A stretch of 64,000 nt of DNA from Lactarius indigo (lineage: Eukaryota; Basidiomycota; Agaricomycetes; Russulales; Russulaceae): assembly GCA_025766275.1 (NCBI GenBank), contig JAFKAC010000026.1, forward strand, positions 372,001 through 436,000, in the 5' to 3' direction. Numbering within the stretch: the first letter of the stretch is position 1; each line of letters begins with the position of its first letter. The notes under the pieces were generated by a model that saw only the letters and a program-made list of their open reading frames with translations, did not search any database and was not told the origin of the DNA. This document shows positions 34,981-46,355 of the stretch, piece after piece. The position numbers were made by a program, and so were the translations under genes.

Positions 34981-35450
34981 ACTCGTCAGAGCCTCGGCTT
35001 AGGCCAGGATCGAGCATGCGGCTTCTCTCGCACTGCCGCCGGCACCAGGCGGCATTACAGGAGAAGATGCAAGCCGCCAGTAAATAGTCGGGATGCCAAA
35101 CGCCTCGTAGGTACAGGACAAACAATGCTAGAGGCGGATGAGCACTGCAGCAGAGATGTATGCAGCGCAGAATCGTGAGCGAGAAGGGAGCTGCGATTTG
35201 AATGCAGAGGCCGTCCATGATGAGGAGGGGTAGGCGACAGGAGCACGGCGCGGCGTATAGTGCGTCTGCTTGGGAAGGACAAGTGAGAGGAGTTGGCGAG
35301 GAAATATACTCCTTAAATACGAACGCATTTCATCACGCATGCGTGTTATACCCAATTTTATCGGGAGAGCGAAGCGGGTCTGCAGTGAGCCTACTAGAAG
35401 GAAGTCGAGGACAGGAGGAGAGATGGGTGCTGCGAGAATATGCGTGAGCG
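34981..35450. repeat. Spacer segment shared by three NLR units
   Basis: Matches 25260-25790 and 44920-45470 (GGGAGAGCGAAG near 35363; GAGAATATGCGTGAGCG near 35433). ORFs exist on both strands without a shared frame; no gene is called. Confidence 0.5.
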
Positions 35451-36310
35451 ATCCAGGAGTCGCTGGAAACATACTCACGAGTCACGTCGCTCGTCTGTCC
35501 AGCACTCGTAGTTCATACGCTTCCGCGTATTCGGGAGATTGGCCATCCTCTTTCACCTTGGCTCCTTTCTCGGTGCCTTCGTGAACCCGAATCGACGCGC
35601 CATAAGCAAAGTTCACATCCTGTGATGAGGTAAAGACATTTCGGCTCCAAGGTTTGACCCTGCCCGCTGTCGCCATCGTGCAGATAGCGTGCAAATTGTG
35701 AGATGGATTGCCGACGCACAGAGGAGGAAGTGTCTAATATCAGCCATCCGAGTCTCGAAAGAGTTGAGATTGGGGCCGGGATTGGTGCGGCCAAGGCATC
35801 CTCGAATTACAGGCTACGGTGTTGATGCTGGAGGGTAGGGGAAACCGGAGCCATGTAGGAGTGGGACGAACTCTACTGGATAGGCGATAAGGATGGTGGC
35901 GGAGACAAGTGTTAGCTGTATGCATGAATGTGGGCGAATGGGGAGTAGGGAGGCCATTTGGCATTTGGGCGACATTCCGTTTGTGAGCGAGAGAACTGGA
36001 ATAGGAGGGATAACGCAGATTTTGACGGACCGAGCACTTTCTGACTCCTGCGACAAAAGTTCCGCTCCATTCACCGCCCGAGTTCTCACTTTGGAGATGG
36101 GTGATGAAGGAGGCACAAGAGGCGGCAGCTTGGTCCTATGTGTGAGGCGTCGAGATTTCTGGATCCGAGATGGCATGAGGAAGTGATATTCGGGGAAATT
36201 CGACCAGATTTCTTGGGTCGACTTGGCGTGACAGTTGTCGAGTGAGAAGACGATTGGTGACAAACAGTACCAATCACCGGACTTCCGCGTTCCGTTCCAC
36301 ATGAGTTCGC
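35450..36310. repeat. Distal upstream block of the NLR family, copy 3
   Basis: Matches 5640-6560, 25790-26665 and 45470-46355. It ends in the GACTTCCGCGTTCCG string near 36280. No gene supported. Confidence 0.6.
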
Positions 36311-37386
36311 TAACTCTTGTAAACTCTTCTATGATAGTTCTCGCCCTACAGTACTAGTAATTTCGACTCCATCGCGACGGAACATACGCAGATGCCGCTT
36401 CTGAATAATCCTCCCACCCCAATTCCTTTAGCATTGAGTCGTTGATCGACACTCCACTCCTCTGCTTCCTACAGCCGTAGAACCACACGTATCACGGCTA
36501 GATGTGATTACAATGATATTTGATAGCACCCGAAGCATTTCAGCGACAGTTGAATAACTCAAGGGGGATCTGGAACGGAACTTGAAGGACAAGCAAGTGC
36601 AACTTGTGCCAAAGGAAAGGACCGAGGCCCACACTCGTTCCCTAATCCTATCAGTGTAACGTCTACACACACAGGCAAACCCAGCGACCACACTCTGGTC
36701 ATCGATCGAAACAAACGAACCGAACGAGGGTTGATGAGGATGACGGGTCGACACCCTTGAGGAAGATAATCGTGAACAGAAGTTGACATGCCACTCTTGT
36801 ACGCACCTAAAAGCGACATCCCTGCCGTCATCCTCGCTCCCAGTAGCCCTCCGAAGATCTGCCACCGCCTCAGTGTGCGACACGTCGTAACTCCTAGGGA
36901 GCGTATCGCCAGAAGCACTCGTCCAGTAGGCTGCAAGACTGTTCTTCCATGCTAACAATGACCTCCAATGACCATATTCTTACTGGCGTATCGGTACCTG
37001 GCGTCGATGTCGGCGGCTGACGTTGGTTTTGGGGGCATAACTTCGTACGAGGGATGGACGAACCCCTTCACGGGGCCGGACAGAGGAAATGCGCACAGCA
37101 TGGACGCACAAGATAGGATCGTGGTTGGATGTCGTTCGCATTCATGAAGGGGAGCGAACGGGAACGAGAGAAAGAGCACATAACGAGGTCTGAGAAGAAA
37201 GCTGCGTGTCGCCTTTGAGCCGGCCCGGAGATGTCCCGATGAGCGCCTGTACCAACGATATCCAATCATGTATGCTGTGCGAAAGGCTGTGCGCGCTACC
37301 TGCACACGTTCCCACCTGAGAAACGTGGTCCTCGGCTCGCATTTTCGACCTGCGCTCTTATCGAACTCAAAGTTACCAAATTTACG
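36311..37386 (+). promoter_or_regulatory. Upstream/promoter region of NLR locus 4, internally deleted
   Basis: Compared with locus 3, sequence equivalent to about 26960-27550 is missing. At about 36567 the string AAGGGGGATC runs straight into TGGAACGGAACTTGAAGG. The deletion removes the GATA cluster and about 0.6 kb. The rest, including the final segment before the ATG at 37387, is kept. Confidence 0.6.
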
Positions 37387-40300
37387 ATGTCAACCAGTCT
37401 CCAGCCGTCTACCTCAGCTCCAAACTTTCATCCGATCTTCGAGAAAGCCTTGAAAGAGTATAAGAAGAAGACCGGAAAAGAAATCTCTACCCACCCGCTC
37501 GCGGAGGAGATAAATAGCTGCAGTTCTATCGAAGCCATCCTCACCGTACTTCAAAAGAAAGCCAACGAACTCAATCAATCCCAGACCAGCGACGAGCGAC
37601 TCACAAAGTGGCTTACGCCTACTGTGAATGTCCTCGATGCTCTCTCTTCCACCCTCGGTGAAGGCGTTGGCACAGTGAGCCCCAGCGTGTTACCTGATTA
37701 TCGTTTGTGTCCTAACGTCAATTTCAGGTATTTCCTCCAACCAAAATTATATTTTCGGCGATGAGTATCCTCCTCGTAGTGAGTTGACTCTCCGCGTTTG
37801 ATAACCCTTGATAACCCCCCATTTCCCACAGGCGGCTAAGGGTACCGCAGCGAGCCGCGATGTACTCATCGAGCTCTTCGAGAGAATTGAAAACTTCTTT
37901 GTACGCCTCCAGACCCACACCGAAGTCGCACCGGCAGCACAGATGACGAATGTGATGGGAAAAGTTATGGCTGAAGTTCTTTTTATGCTTGCGGTCGCGA
38001 CGAAGGTGATGTATCAAAGCCGAAGGAGTTAGTTGATCTTCGCCGCCAAGCTTTCCCTCGCTGATATTCGCCCAGAAACATTTCTTAAGAGGCTTGTGGG
38101 AAGGAACGATATCGAGGACGCGTTAGTGAAGTTGGATAAATTGGAACAGGGGGAGCTCCGGATGGTGTCTGCGCAAGTTTTAAAGACCACGAGCGATCTG
38201 AAGGACACGACAAACGATATCAAGGATGTCACAAGTGATACCAAGGCCACCACAAGTGATATCAAGGACGCTACCAGTGATATCAAGGACGCGACCAGTG
38301 ATATAAAGGATGTTGCCAGTGACATCAAGGACGGTGCGTAGATATTTCGTCTCGCCGAACAATTCGTACCGAACCTCTTCGGATCAGATACGAAGGAAAC
38401 AAAAGTGATGGTACAGCAGATCCTCAGCGATGCCACATCCCGCGAGTGTTCGTTTGCTCACGACCTCACCACGAATACTTGTAAAGCTCACATATAATTG
38501 TAGGGGAGCGGCTCAGAGGATGGTTGACTCCGCCTGATCCATCAACAAACCACAGCAACGCGTGCGGCGCCCAGCACGAGAGAACCGCAGCCTGGGTTTT
38601 CAACGAAAATATATTCAAGGAGTGGGAGTCGTCCCAGTCGGGATCCTTGTTGTGGATTCATGGCAAAGGTACTGATGTCCTCACACTGCTGAGTCCACAT
38701 CTCACCGACTACTCCTGCTTTTGTAGCGGGCTCTGGGAAGAGCATCCTCTGGTTCGCCATTCTGTTTTCTCTCCGTTTACAGGTGTTTATGTCCTCGGTC
38801 AGCTCTGCGATTATCCAGCATCTCATCACTCTCCGCGATGCTGGCTTAGCCTCCATTGCCTATTTCTATTTTGACTTTAGAGATGACAATAAGAAGCATC
38901 GCCGCGGGCTCCTTTCTTCACTTCTAATACAGCTTTCTTCCCGGTCTACGGATTGTCTCAATATACTCTCCCACGTCTATTCGACCTATGACGCTGGCAA
39001 GGAACAGGCCAGTGAACGTGCTTTAGTGCAATGCCTCAAGGACATGCTCATGGCGCCATCCCTTTCTCAACTCCCCACCTACATCGTCTTGGACGCCCTT
39101 GATGAGTGTCCCAACACATACGGGATACCAACTCCACGAGGACATGTCCTCGAACTTGTAAAAGATCTTGTTGACCTTCGCCTTCCGAATTTACACCTGT
39201 GCATTACCAGTCGCTGGGAGAACGATATCCGCACCACTCTGGAGTCTTTGGCATCGGGTCGCTTCTCTCTTCATGACCAAACTGGACAGAAGAATGACAT
39301 CAGCGAATATATCAACGCTGTTGTTCAATCTGACCCCCAAATGAAAAGCTGGCGGGAAGACGACAGAAGTCTAGTCATCGAGACACTTTCAGAGAAAGCC
39401 GATGGGATGTAAGGCGATGCTTCATTCTGATCCATACTTCCCTGATCTCATCGTACAGGTTCCGATGGGTGTTTTGTCAGTTGGAGATGTTGAGGCATTG
39501 TCTAGCTCCCAGTCTTCGGCGTCAACTTGACGAACTACCGAAAAGCCTTGACGAGACATATGAGCGGGTCTTGAAGGAGATCGAGTCCACCAACCAAGGT
39601 CGATATGCGCGTCGCCTGTTACAGTGCCTTTCCGTGGCTTGTCGGCCGCTTCTTGTCGAGGAGTTCGCAGAAGTACTCGCGTTTGACCTTGACACGACCG
39701 AGGGAGAGATCCCGACGCTTCATGCGGAATGGCGGTGGGAAGATCAAGAGCGAGCAGTTTTGTCTGCTTGTTCGAGCTTGGTTTCGATTGTTGACGGCTA
39801 TGGTGGCCGGGTTGTCCAATTTTCACATTTTTCGGTGAAAGAATACCTCACGTCAAATCGTCTTGTCTCCGCGAGCGGAGATATATCGCAGTACCACATC
39901 CTTCCCGAACCTGCACACTTGATACTTGCGCGTGCCTGCCTTGGGGTTCTACTCAACTTGGATAATCACGTCGGCAAAGAGTATGGCGAGGGCGGTGGCA
40001 AGCACAGCAACAAGGACTCCCCTCTTCTCGACTATGCTGCTGGACATTGGGCTTCTCATGCTCAAGTCGGTAGCGTATCGTCACGCCTGGAGGATGCGAT
40101 GGAGACACTCTTCGACTTAGACGAGCCATACTTTTTGGAGTGGATACGGTTACATGACATCGACCCTCATGATCCTGTGTTTTGGAAAGCAGACTATCAT
40201 CAACCCCTGTACTACGCAGCTCTTTGTGGATTCTATGACCTTGTTCGGCGCCTCGTTCTTAAATACCCGGAGCAAATAAATTACCGTTATGGAAATCTCG

Positions 40301-42279
40301 AGAGTCCCCTGGTCGCGGCCCTATCTAGGAATCACTTTCGGGTTGCCGAGCTTCTAGTTGAGCACGGTGCACGTATTAATGTTCGCGGATACCCCCCACT
40401 TTTCCACACAATCCGCTTTTTAGAGGATGCTCGTGTCGACGCCGTACATTTTCTGCTTAGACGTGGCGCAGATGTTAACGCCACGGAGGTGCATTTTTGG
40501 ACACCGCTGCATATAGCAGCAGAAATGGGAAATCTCAAGGTAGCTCAGATGTTACTCGAACACGGGGCCGAGGTCGATTGTCGGAACGACAAGGGGCAAA
40601 CTCCATTACACTTAGTGTCGAACAGGAAGTCCGGCGAATATGAAGGCGAAGGTGAACGTGAGCGTGCTATTCTTGCGCGAATATTGGTAGAGCGCGGTGC
40701 GGACGTGATGGCACAAGATGAGGACAAGGCAACCCCATTACATTTCGCATCATCTTTCGCGCGGACCGAGATTACCCGGCTGCTGCTCGACCATGATGCA
40801 AATGCCCGGGCAGAGAATATCCAAGGCCGGAGCCCACTGCACGAGGTGTCACGAGGCATCCACCAATATAAAACGTATCCTTACCACAAAGTTGGTTCTG
40901 GGGACCCGGCGTACCACCGCAAAATAGCTCCCGATGTCGCACTGCTTCTACTAGAACGCGGCATAGATGTGAATGCACTAGATAAGGACCACGCAACCCC
41001 GTTACATTTTGCATCCTCCCATGGGATGCTCGAGGTCACACGACTACTGCTTGATCATGGTGCGAAGGCCAATGCGGAGAATGTACGGGGCCAGACCCCT
41101 CTTCACCTAGTATCGTTGAACGAAGAGTACACTAACGAAAACCCCGATATCGCACGGCTATTACTGAAGCTCGGATTGGATGTTAACGCGCGAGATAAGG
41201 ACCAGGCGACCCCTTTACATTTTGCGTGTTTCCGTGGGCACGTTGAGACGGCACTGGTGTTGCTTGACCACGGAGCTGAAGTCAATGCACAGAACGCCGA
41301 TGGCCAGACCCCATTACACCGTGCCATAAATGATCATATGTACGATAATTCCCGTGTTGCACGACTAATGTTGGAGAGCGGCGCGGATGTGAATGCACGA
41401 GACAAGGAGCGACAAACCCCATTACATTTGGCGTCTTGCCACTACTCGACGGAGACCATGCTGGTTCTTCTTGACCATGGCGCAGAAACTGACGTACAGG
41501 ATGCAAATGGCCAGACCCCATTACGCCGAGTAACACAGAGTCCACATTATACCGCACCCCTTCATGAGCTTGCGCAGCTATTATTAGAGCGCGGCATGGA
41601 CGTGAATGCACGAGACGAGACCCAGGCAACCCCGTTACATTTTGCATCCCTCCATGGGCTGGTCCATGTCGCAAAGGTGCTGCTCGATCATGGGGCAAGT
41701 GCTAATGCGGAGGACATCCAGGGCCAGATTCCATTACACCGAGTATCACAGAGCTCACTCCATTCGGGATTGGGTCCCCATGTTGTACGGCTATTCTTGG
41801 AGCGCGGTGTGGACATAAACGCACAAGACAAAGAACAGGCAACCCCGCTACATTTAGCATCCTACTATGGGAATACCGTCGTCGCAGAGGAGTTGCTTGA
41901 TCATGGGGCACAGGTTAACGCAGAAGACATCCGAGGCCAGACCCCCCTACACCGGGTGGTACTAGGCAATCATGAGTACCACAGTTTCACGGAGGCAGAG
42001 TCGTGGGATCGAAAATTCTATCCACGCACAGCTGCTCGTCTCGCACAACGATTACTGGAGCACGGTGCGAATGTGAATGCACAGAACGAAGACCACGAAA
42101 CCCCGTTACACCTGGCGTCACGCCTTCGATTGCTTGAGATGGCGCGAATACTTCTCAAGCATGGAGCTAATGTCAACGTGAAGAACTTGGAGGGAAAGTC
42201 ACCTTTGCAGCTCGCTTCTGGGAGAAAGAGGAAGGCGATGAAACGATTGTTGTCGGAATACTCCGCCAACCAAGCATGA
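37387..42279 (+). CDS. NLR locus 4: Goodbye-NACHT-winged helix-ankyrin STAND protein
   Basis: Nine-exon model: 37387-37674, 37728-37778, 37832-38027, 38076-38333, 38388-38447, 38504-38668, 38727-38751, 38803-39408, 39459-42279, giving 1489 residues. Domain order is as in locus 2, its nearest relative: Goodbye-type helices, heptad linker, NACHT (GKAGSGKS, AYFYFDFRDDNKKHRRG, YIVLDALDECPN), winged-helix-like part, then about 19 ankyrin repeats. The linker after the Goodbye domain has seven heptads (SDIKDAT-type), the most in the array, and probably forms a longer coiled coil. The reading frame and all splice sites look intact. The promoter has lost the GATA cluster, so expression may differ from loci 2 and 3. 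Confidence 0.87.
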
Positions 42280-43480
42280 TACGTAGTCGGGATGAGCCTG
42301 CTCTATGATACAGTGTAGAAACGTTGCTTTGTTTGACAGATTCATTCGGATACACAGTTTGTAGGTAGTAGCCATATATGGAGTGTATTGAAGATGCCGC
42401 GCGTCACCTCTGCCCAACCTGACCATTCATGAAAACGTTATCCCCGCCCCTACCTTCGCTCATGACAACCGCTCAGCCCAACACGGGCAAGCATTAGCGC
42501 ACCGCAATGTCACGCAACTTTATAGGGCCGTTGAGTACACCGCACACAACATCACCACTGGTGCCGGGTGGACGGGAGAAGACGCAAGCGCATGTGGTAA
42601 ATGGTCAGGAAGTCAAACGCCCCACGAGAATGGATGGGGGGAATAGCGCCACAAGGCATAAAACACCGCGCTAGGGAGATGCGCGACACGCGGAATGACG
42701 CGATCGAGAAGCGAAGTGCCATTTATATGCGTTGGCTTAGTCCAGAAGGTAAAGAGAACTAGTGAACGACGGTAGACAGAGGACGCACATCAAGTAATTC
42801 GTTATATATGCCGAATCCTGGCAATGAATTGCTCGCCGGACGACAGGGGATCTGCGTCTGGCGCTGTGTGGGGAGAAACGAGAGGAGGGTAAAAGAGGGC
42901 TTGGTGGGGAAGTGTAGTCCTTGAAAAAGAAAGGTATGAGGTAGATGGTTTTAGTACAAGGGGTCTACGTTGCGCAGTGCTTACAATTGAAAGTTGGCGA
43001 ATGCAATCAGTTTTCGTCACAAGCGGACCTGCGAACTTGACTTTTGTCAGTGGCGACCCGGAGTGGCACGGGCCCACCCTTGTACGAAGGTGATGTATCA
43101 CATGTGTCGTGTTTTCACCACAGGAAGTGACGACGCGGAACAAACGGAGGGGTAGTAAGGACCCCTGGAGAAAAGTGTGCTGTGAGGATGTGCTGTGAGG
43201 ATGTGCGTGAGTGAAGAAGTGTGACCTAGCAAGTGCAGGAAACACATCCACGCTGCGCATCTGATCACCACTCACTACACGGGACATTGTAAACCTCTCT
43301 ACTGGAACCGCAGGCTGTGCTCTTGCCGCTCTCTCCCTCGCCCAAACGAGCACGTCAGGTGTCAATTTCACATCCGGCGACGACTCCGAGCAGAACAGAC
43401 ACTTCGTTGCCAAAGTTAGCATATACTTCAAAATATACTCACCTGTTCCGATTCCCTCCCTCACATAGATGACCAGGAGG
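42280..43480. other. 3' flank of locus 4 and spacer; no gene supported
   Basis: Bases 42280-42450 are the family 3' flank, very close to 22305-22470. About 42480-43060 matches the flanks after loci 1 and 2. A 220-codon minus-strand frame (42802-43464) is open. Part of it resembles, at the peptide level, minus-strand ORFs in the distal blocks (near 5870, 26000 and 45650), but the overall frame is not kept, so it is not called. Confidence 0.45.
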
Positions 43481-44700
43481 TCGTGAGACTGCTCTTACAT
43501 GTTTCCGATGGCCTCTGATGGCCATATTCCGATGAGGTATTTGTGCTTGGTATTGGTATCGGCATTTGGAGGTTGGGGGCCTGAAATCCTACAAGAACTG
43601 AACGAACCATTTCACTGGGCCAGAGAGGGGGGATGTGCACAAGATTCACGCTAGAGAGGATCGTGGTCGGAGGCCGTTCCGATTTGTGAGGAACGGGAAC
43701 CTCAGACGGGAACCTCGGGCCGAGGTCTCTTCACTTCGGTCAATCTTCGGTCACCACGGTCCACGCAGTAGGGTATTCCAAGAGTTCCGAGTCGCCACTC
43801 ACATAAACACTTTCAGATCTCGCCCCACTTTCCCCACACCTTCGTTGAGCATACTCGTGACCGATTGAAAATAGGACTCGGATGTGGCCTCAAATTACCC
43901 AGCCTTAACCATTTCTATCCTCCCCGTTATCATCAACCGGCACCCTACTAAAGGTCTGCTTGCATTACAGTGACGGCTACATGTATCCGCATATATCGTG
44001 ACTATATGTGACTTAAACTGCACTGGCGCTGCACGAGATGTTTCGAAGAGACTTTACCTTGAATTTGGATGGTGCGTGGGTCGTGCTGATCCACGATGAG
44101 ATAACGATGAATTCCACTTCACTCTAGGTCGTGACCGGCAACCCTAAAGCAGCAAGCGAGCCACTCAAAAAGCAATACTGGCATCGTGAAGCGGTTCGGA
44201 TGTGACCACATCGTCTCTTCTGCCACGTGATTCCTCCCCGGCCTTGACCACGACTCCCATTCCTGTCTTTTGTCAAAGGCGACCTGAACCGGCTAGTACC
44301 AAAGAGAAGTAGCGCCGGGCCACTGGCAGAGGTTCTATAAATTGCGCGATCTTCGAGTTTGCTACAGCTGCAATCTTCGGGGCTACCACTGGCAGAGGCG
44401 GAGATACTATATATGTTACTAACACCCCGTGGAGACCCTGGATCTATCCTTACTTTTGGGCGCATGAGACTCCTATGTGAGGGCACGAACATGGTCTGGG
44501 ACCTTGTGGCAGCACAAGCGAGCTAAGGAAGCTCGAGAATCCCCTGATACGTTCACTGATACCCGCCTGCTACGTGCACTTTCTACCTTTGTCTGGCTTG
44601 GTACACCATAGAAACCTGCCAGGAGAAGTGAAGAGATAGAGCGAGACGCTGGATTACTCGGTACTGGTGGCAGCTAGTTGCGCCTAAGCTGGCCGAAGGA
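43480..44700 (+). promoter_or_regulatory. Orphan proximal upstream blocks of lost NLR copies
   Basis: About 43500-43690 matches the last part of the promoter block (compare 36955-37150). From about 43930 the first part of the block starts again (CTGATCCACGATGAGATAAC near 44087) and continues to the CAGCTAGTTGCGCCTAAGC area near 44680. No coding exon follows either piece. The order mirrors the tandem promoters before loci 1 and 5. Confidence 0.5.
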
Positions 44701-44920
44701 AAAGGTGTTCTGCCAAGCAATCAAGGTATGTCGTTGTTGTGGCTCTGTACTACGATACATTAGGGTAGAAATGGGTTGTTTGATACGTGGATAGTATATA
44801 CCATGGTAGTCATCTGTGAAGCGTAAAGGCCATCACATTCCATCCCTGTCAGGCCTGTCCACCTACAAATACGTGATCCCCGTCCCTACCTGCGCACGTG
44901 ACGCCTTCCGTGCTCATCAG
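44700..44920 (+). pseudogene. NLR fossil: last codons and 3' flank without gene body
   Basis: TTCTGCCAAGCAATCAAGGT at about 44709 corresponds to the NLR C-terminal codons; the 3' flank follows. Promoter-type DNA lies directly before it. Third member of the fossil set with 25040 and 34700. Confidence 0.65.
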
Positions 44921-45469
44921 GGCGTCCTCGGTCAGTACCGGTCAGTACCGGGCACGCCACATGCGGCTTCTTTCGAACTGCCACCGGCCCCAGGCGGTCT
45001 TACAGATAAGACGCAAGTGGCCGGTAAATAGTTGGGAGGCCGAACGCCTCGCAGGCACGGGAAAAACAACGCCAGAGGCAGATCAGTACCGCAGCAGAGA
45101 TATATGCAGTGCAGAATTTGTAAGTGAGAAGAGAACCGTGATTTGTATCCAGAGGCCGTCCATAATGAGGAGTGGTAGGCGACAGGAGCACGGAGCGGCG
45201 TATGGTGTATCTATTTGGGAAGGACGAGAGGAGTCGGTGAGGAAGTATGGCCCTTGGAAAAACGTATGACATCAACGACCCTTGTACGAGGAAACTGCTT
45301 GTGCACTTACATCTAAAAGTTGGCAAATACGAACGTATTTCATCACGGATGGATGTGTTACACCAAATTTTATCGGTAGAGCGAAGCGGGTCTGCAGTGA
45401 GCCTACTAGAAGGAAGTTGAGGATAGGAGGAGAAACGCGTGCTGCGAGAATATGCGTGAGCGGTCGAGG

Positions 45470-46355
45470 AGTTGCTGGAAACATACTCACAAGTCACACC
45501 GCTCGTCTGTTCAGCGCTCAGCGCTCGCTGCTCATATGTTTCCGCGCATTCGGGAGATTGACCATCCTCTCCAACTTTCGCTCCCCTCTCGGTGCCCTCG
45601 TGAACCCGAATCGACGCGCCATAAGCAAAGTTCCCATCCAGTAATGAGGGCAGATATTTCGATCCCAAAGTTAGAAAATACGTCGAAACGTTTGACTCTG
45701 CCCGCAGTTGCCATCACGCAGATGGCGTGCAAATTTTGGGATGTATTGCCGACGCGCAGTGGAGGAAACGTCGATATCAACCATCCAACGGGGTCGAGAT
45801 TGGGGCCGAGATTGAGGCGGACAAGGCATCCTCGAATTTCGGGCTACGGTGTCGATGGTGGGGTGTAGGGGAAACCGGAGCCGTATAGATGGTGGGACGA
45901 ACTCTACTGGATAGGCGATAAGGACGGTGTTGGAGACAAGTGCTCGCTGTATGCGTGGATGTGGGCGAATGGAGCAGAGATACCATTTGGCATTTGGGCG
46001 ACATTCCGTTTGTGAGCGAGAGAACTGGAATAGGAGAGATAACGCACATTCCAACAGACCGAGCATTTTCTGACTCCGGCAACAAAAGTTTCGCTCCATT
46101 CACCACCGGAGTTATCACTTTGGAGAGGGCGATGTAGGAGGGATAAGGGAGCGGCGACCTAGTCCTACAGGATGTGTGCGGAGTCTAGATGGCATAATGG
46201 GGTGATAGTCAGGGGAGTTGGACCAGATCTGTTGGGTCGACTTGGCATGACACTTGTCGAGCGAGAAGACGATGAGAGTGAGTCGGAGATATCGGTTTGG
46301 CTGACAAATAGTACCAATCACCGGACTTCCGCGTTCCGTGAGTTCCGTTCCACAT
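45470..46355. repeat. Distal upstream block of the NLR family, copy 4
   Basis: Matches 5640-6560, 25790-26665 and 35450-36310. It shares with copy 1 a small duplication (GCGTTCCGTGAGTTCCG) that the other copies lack, marking these two as closest relatives. Confidence 0.6.
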
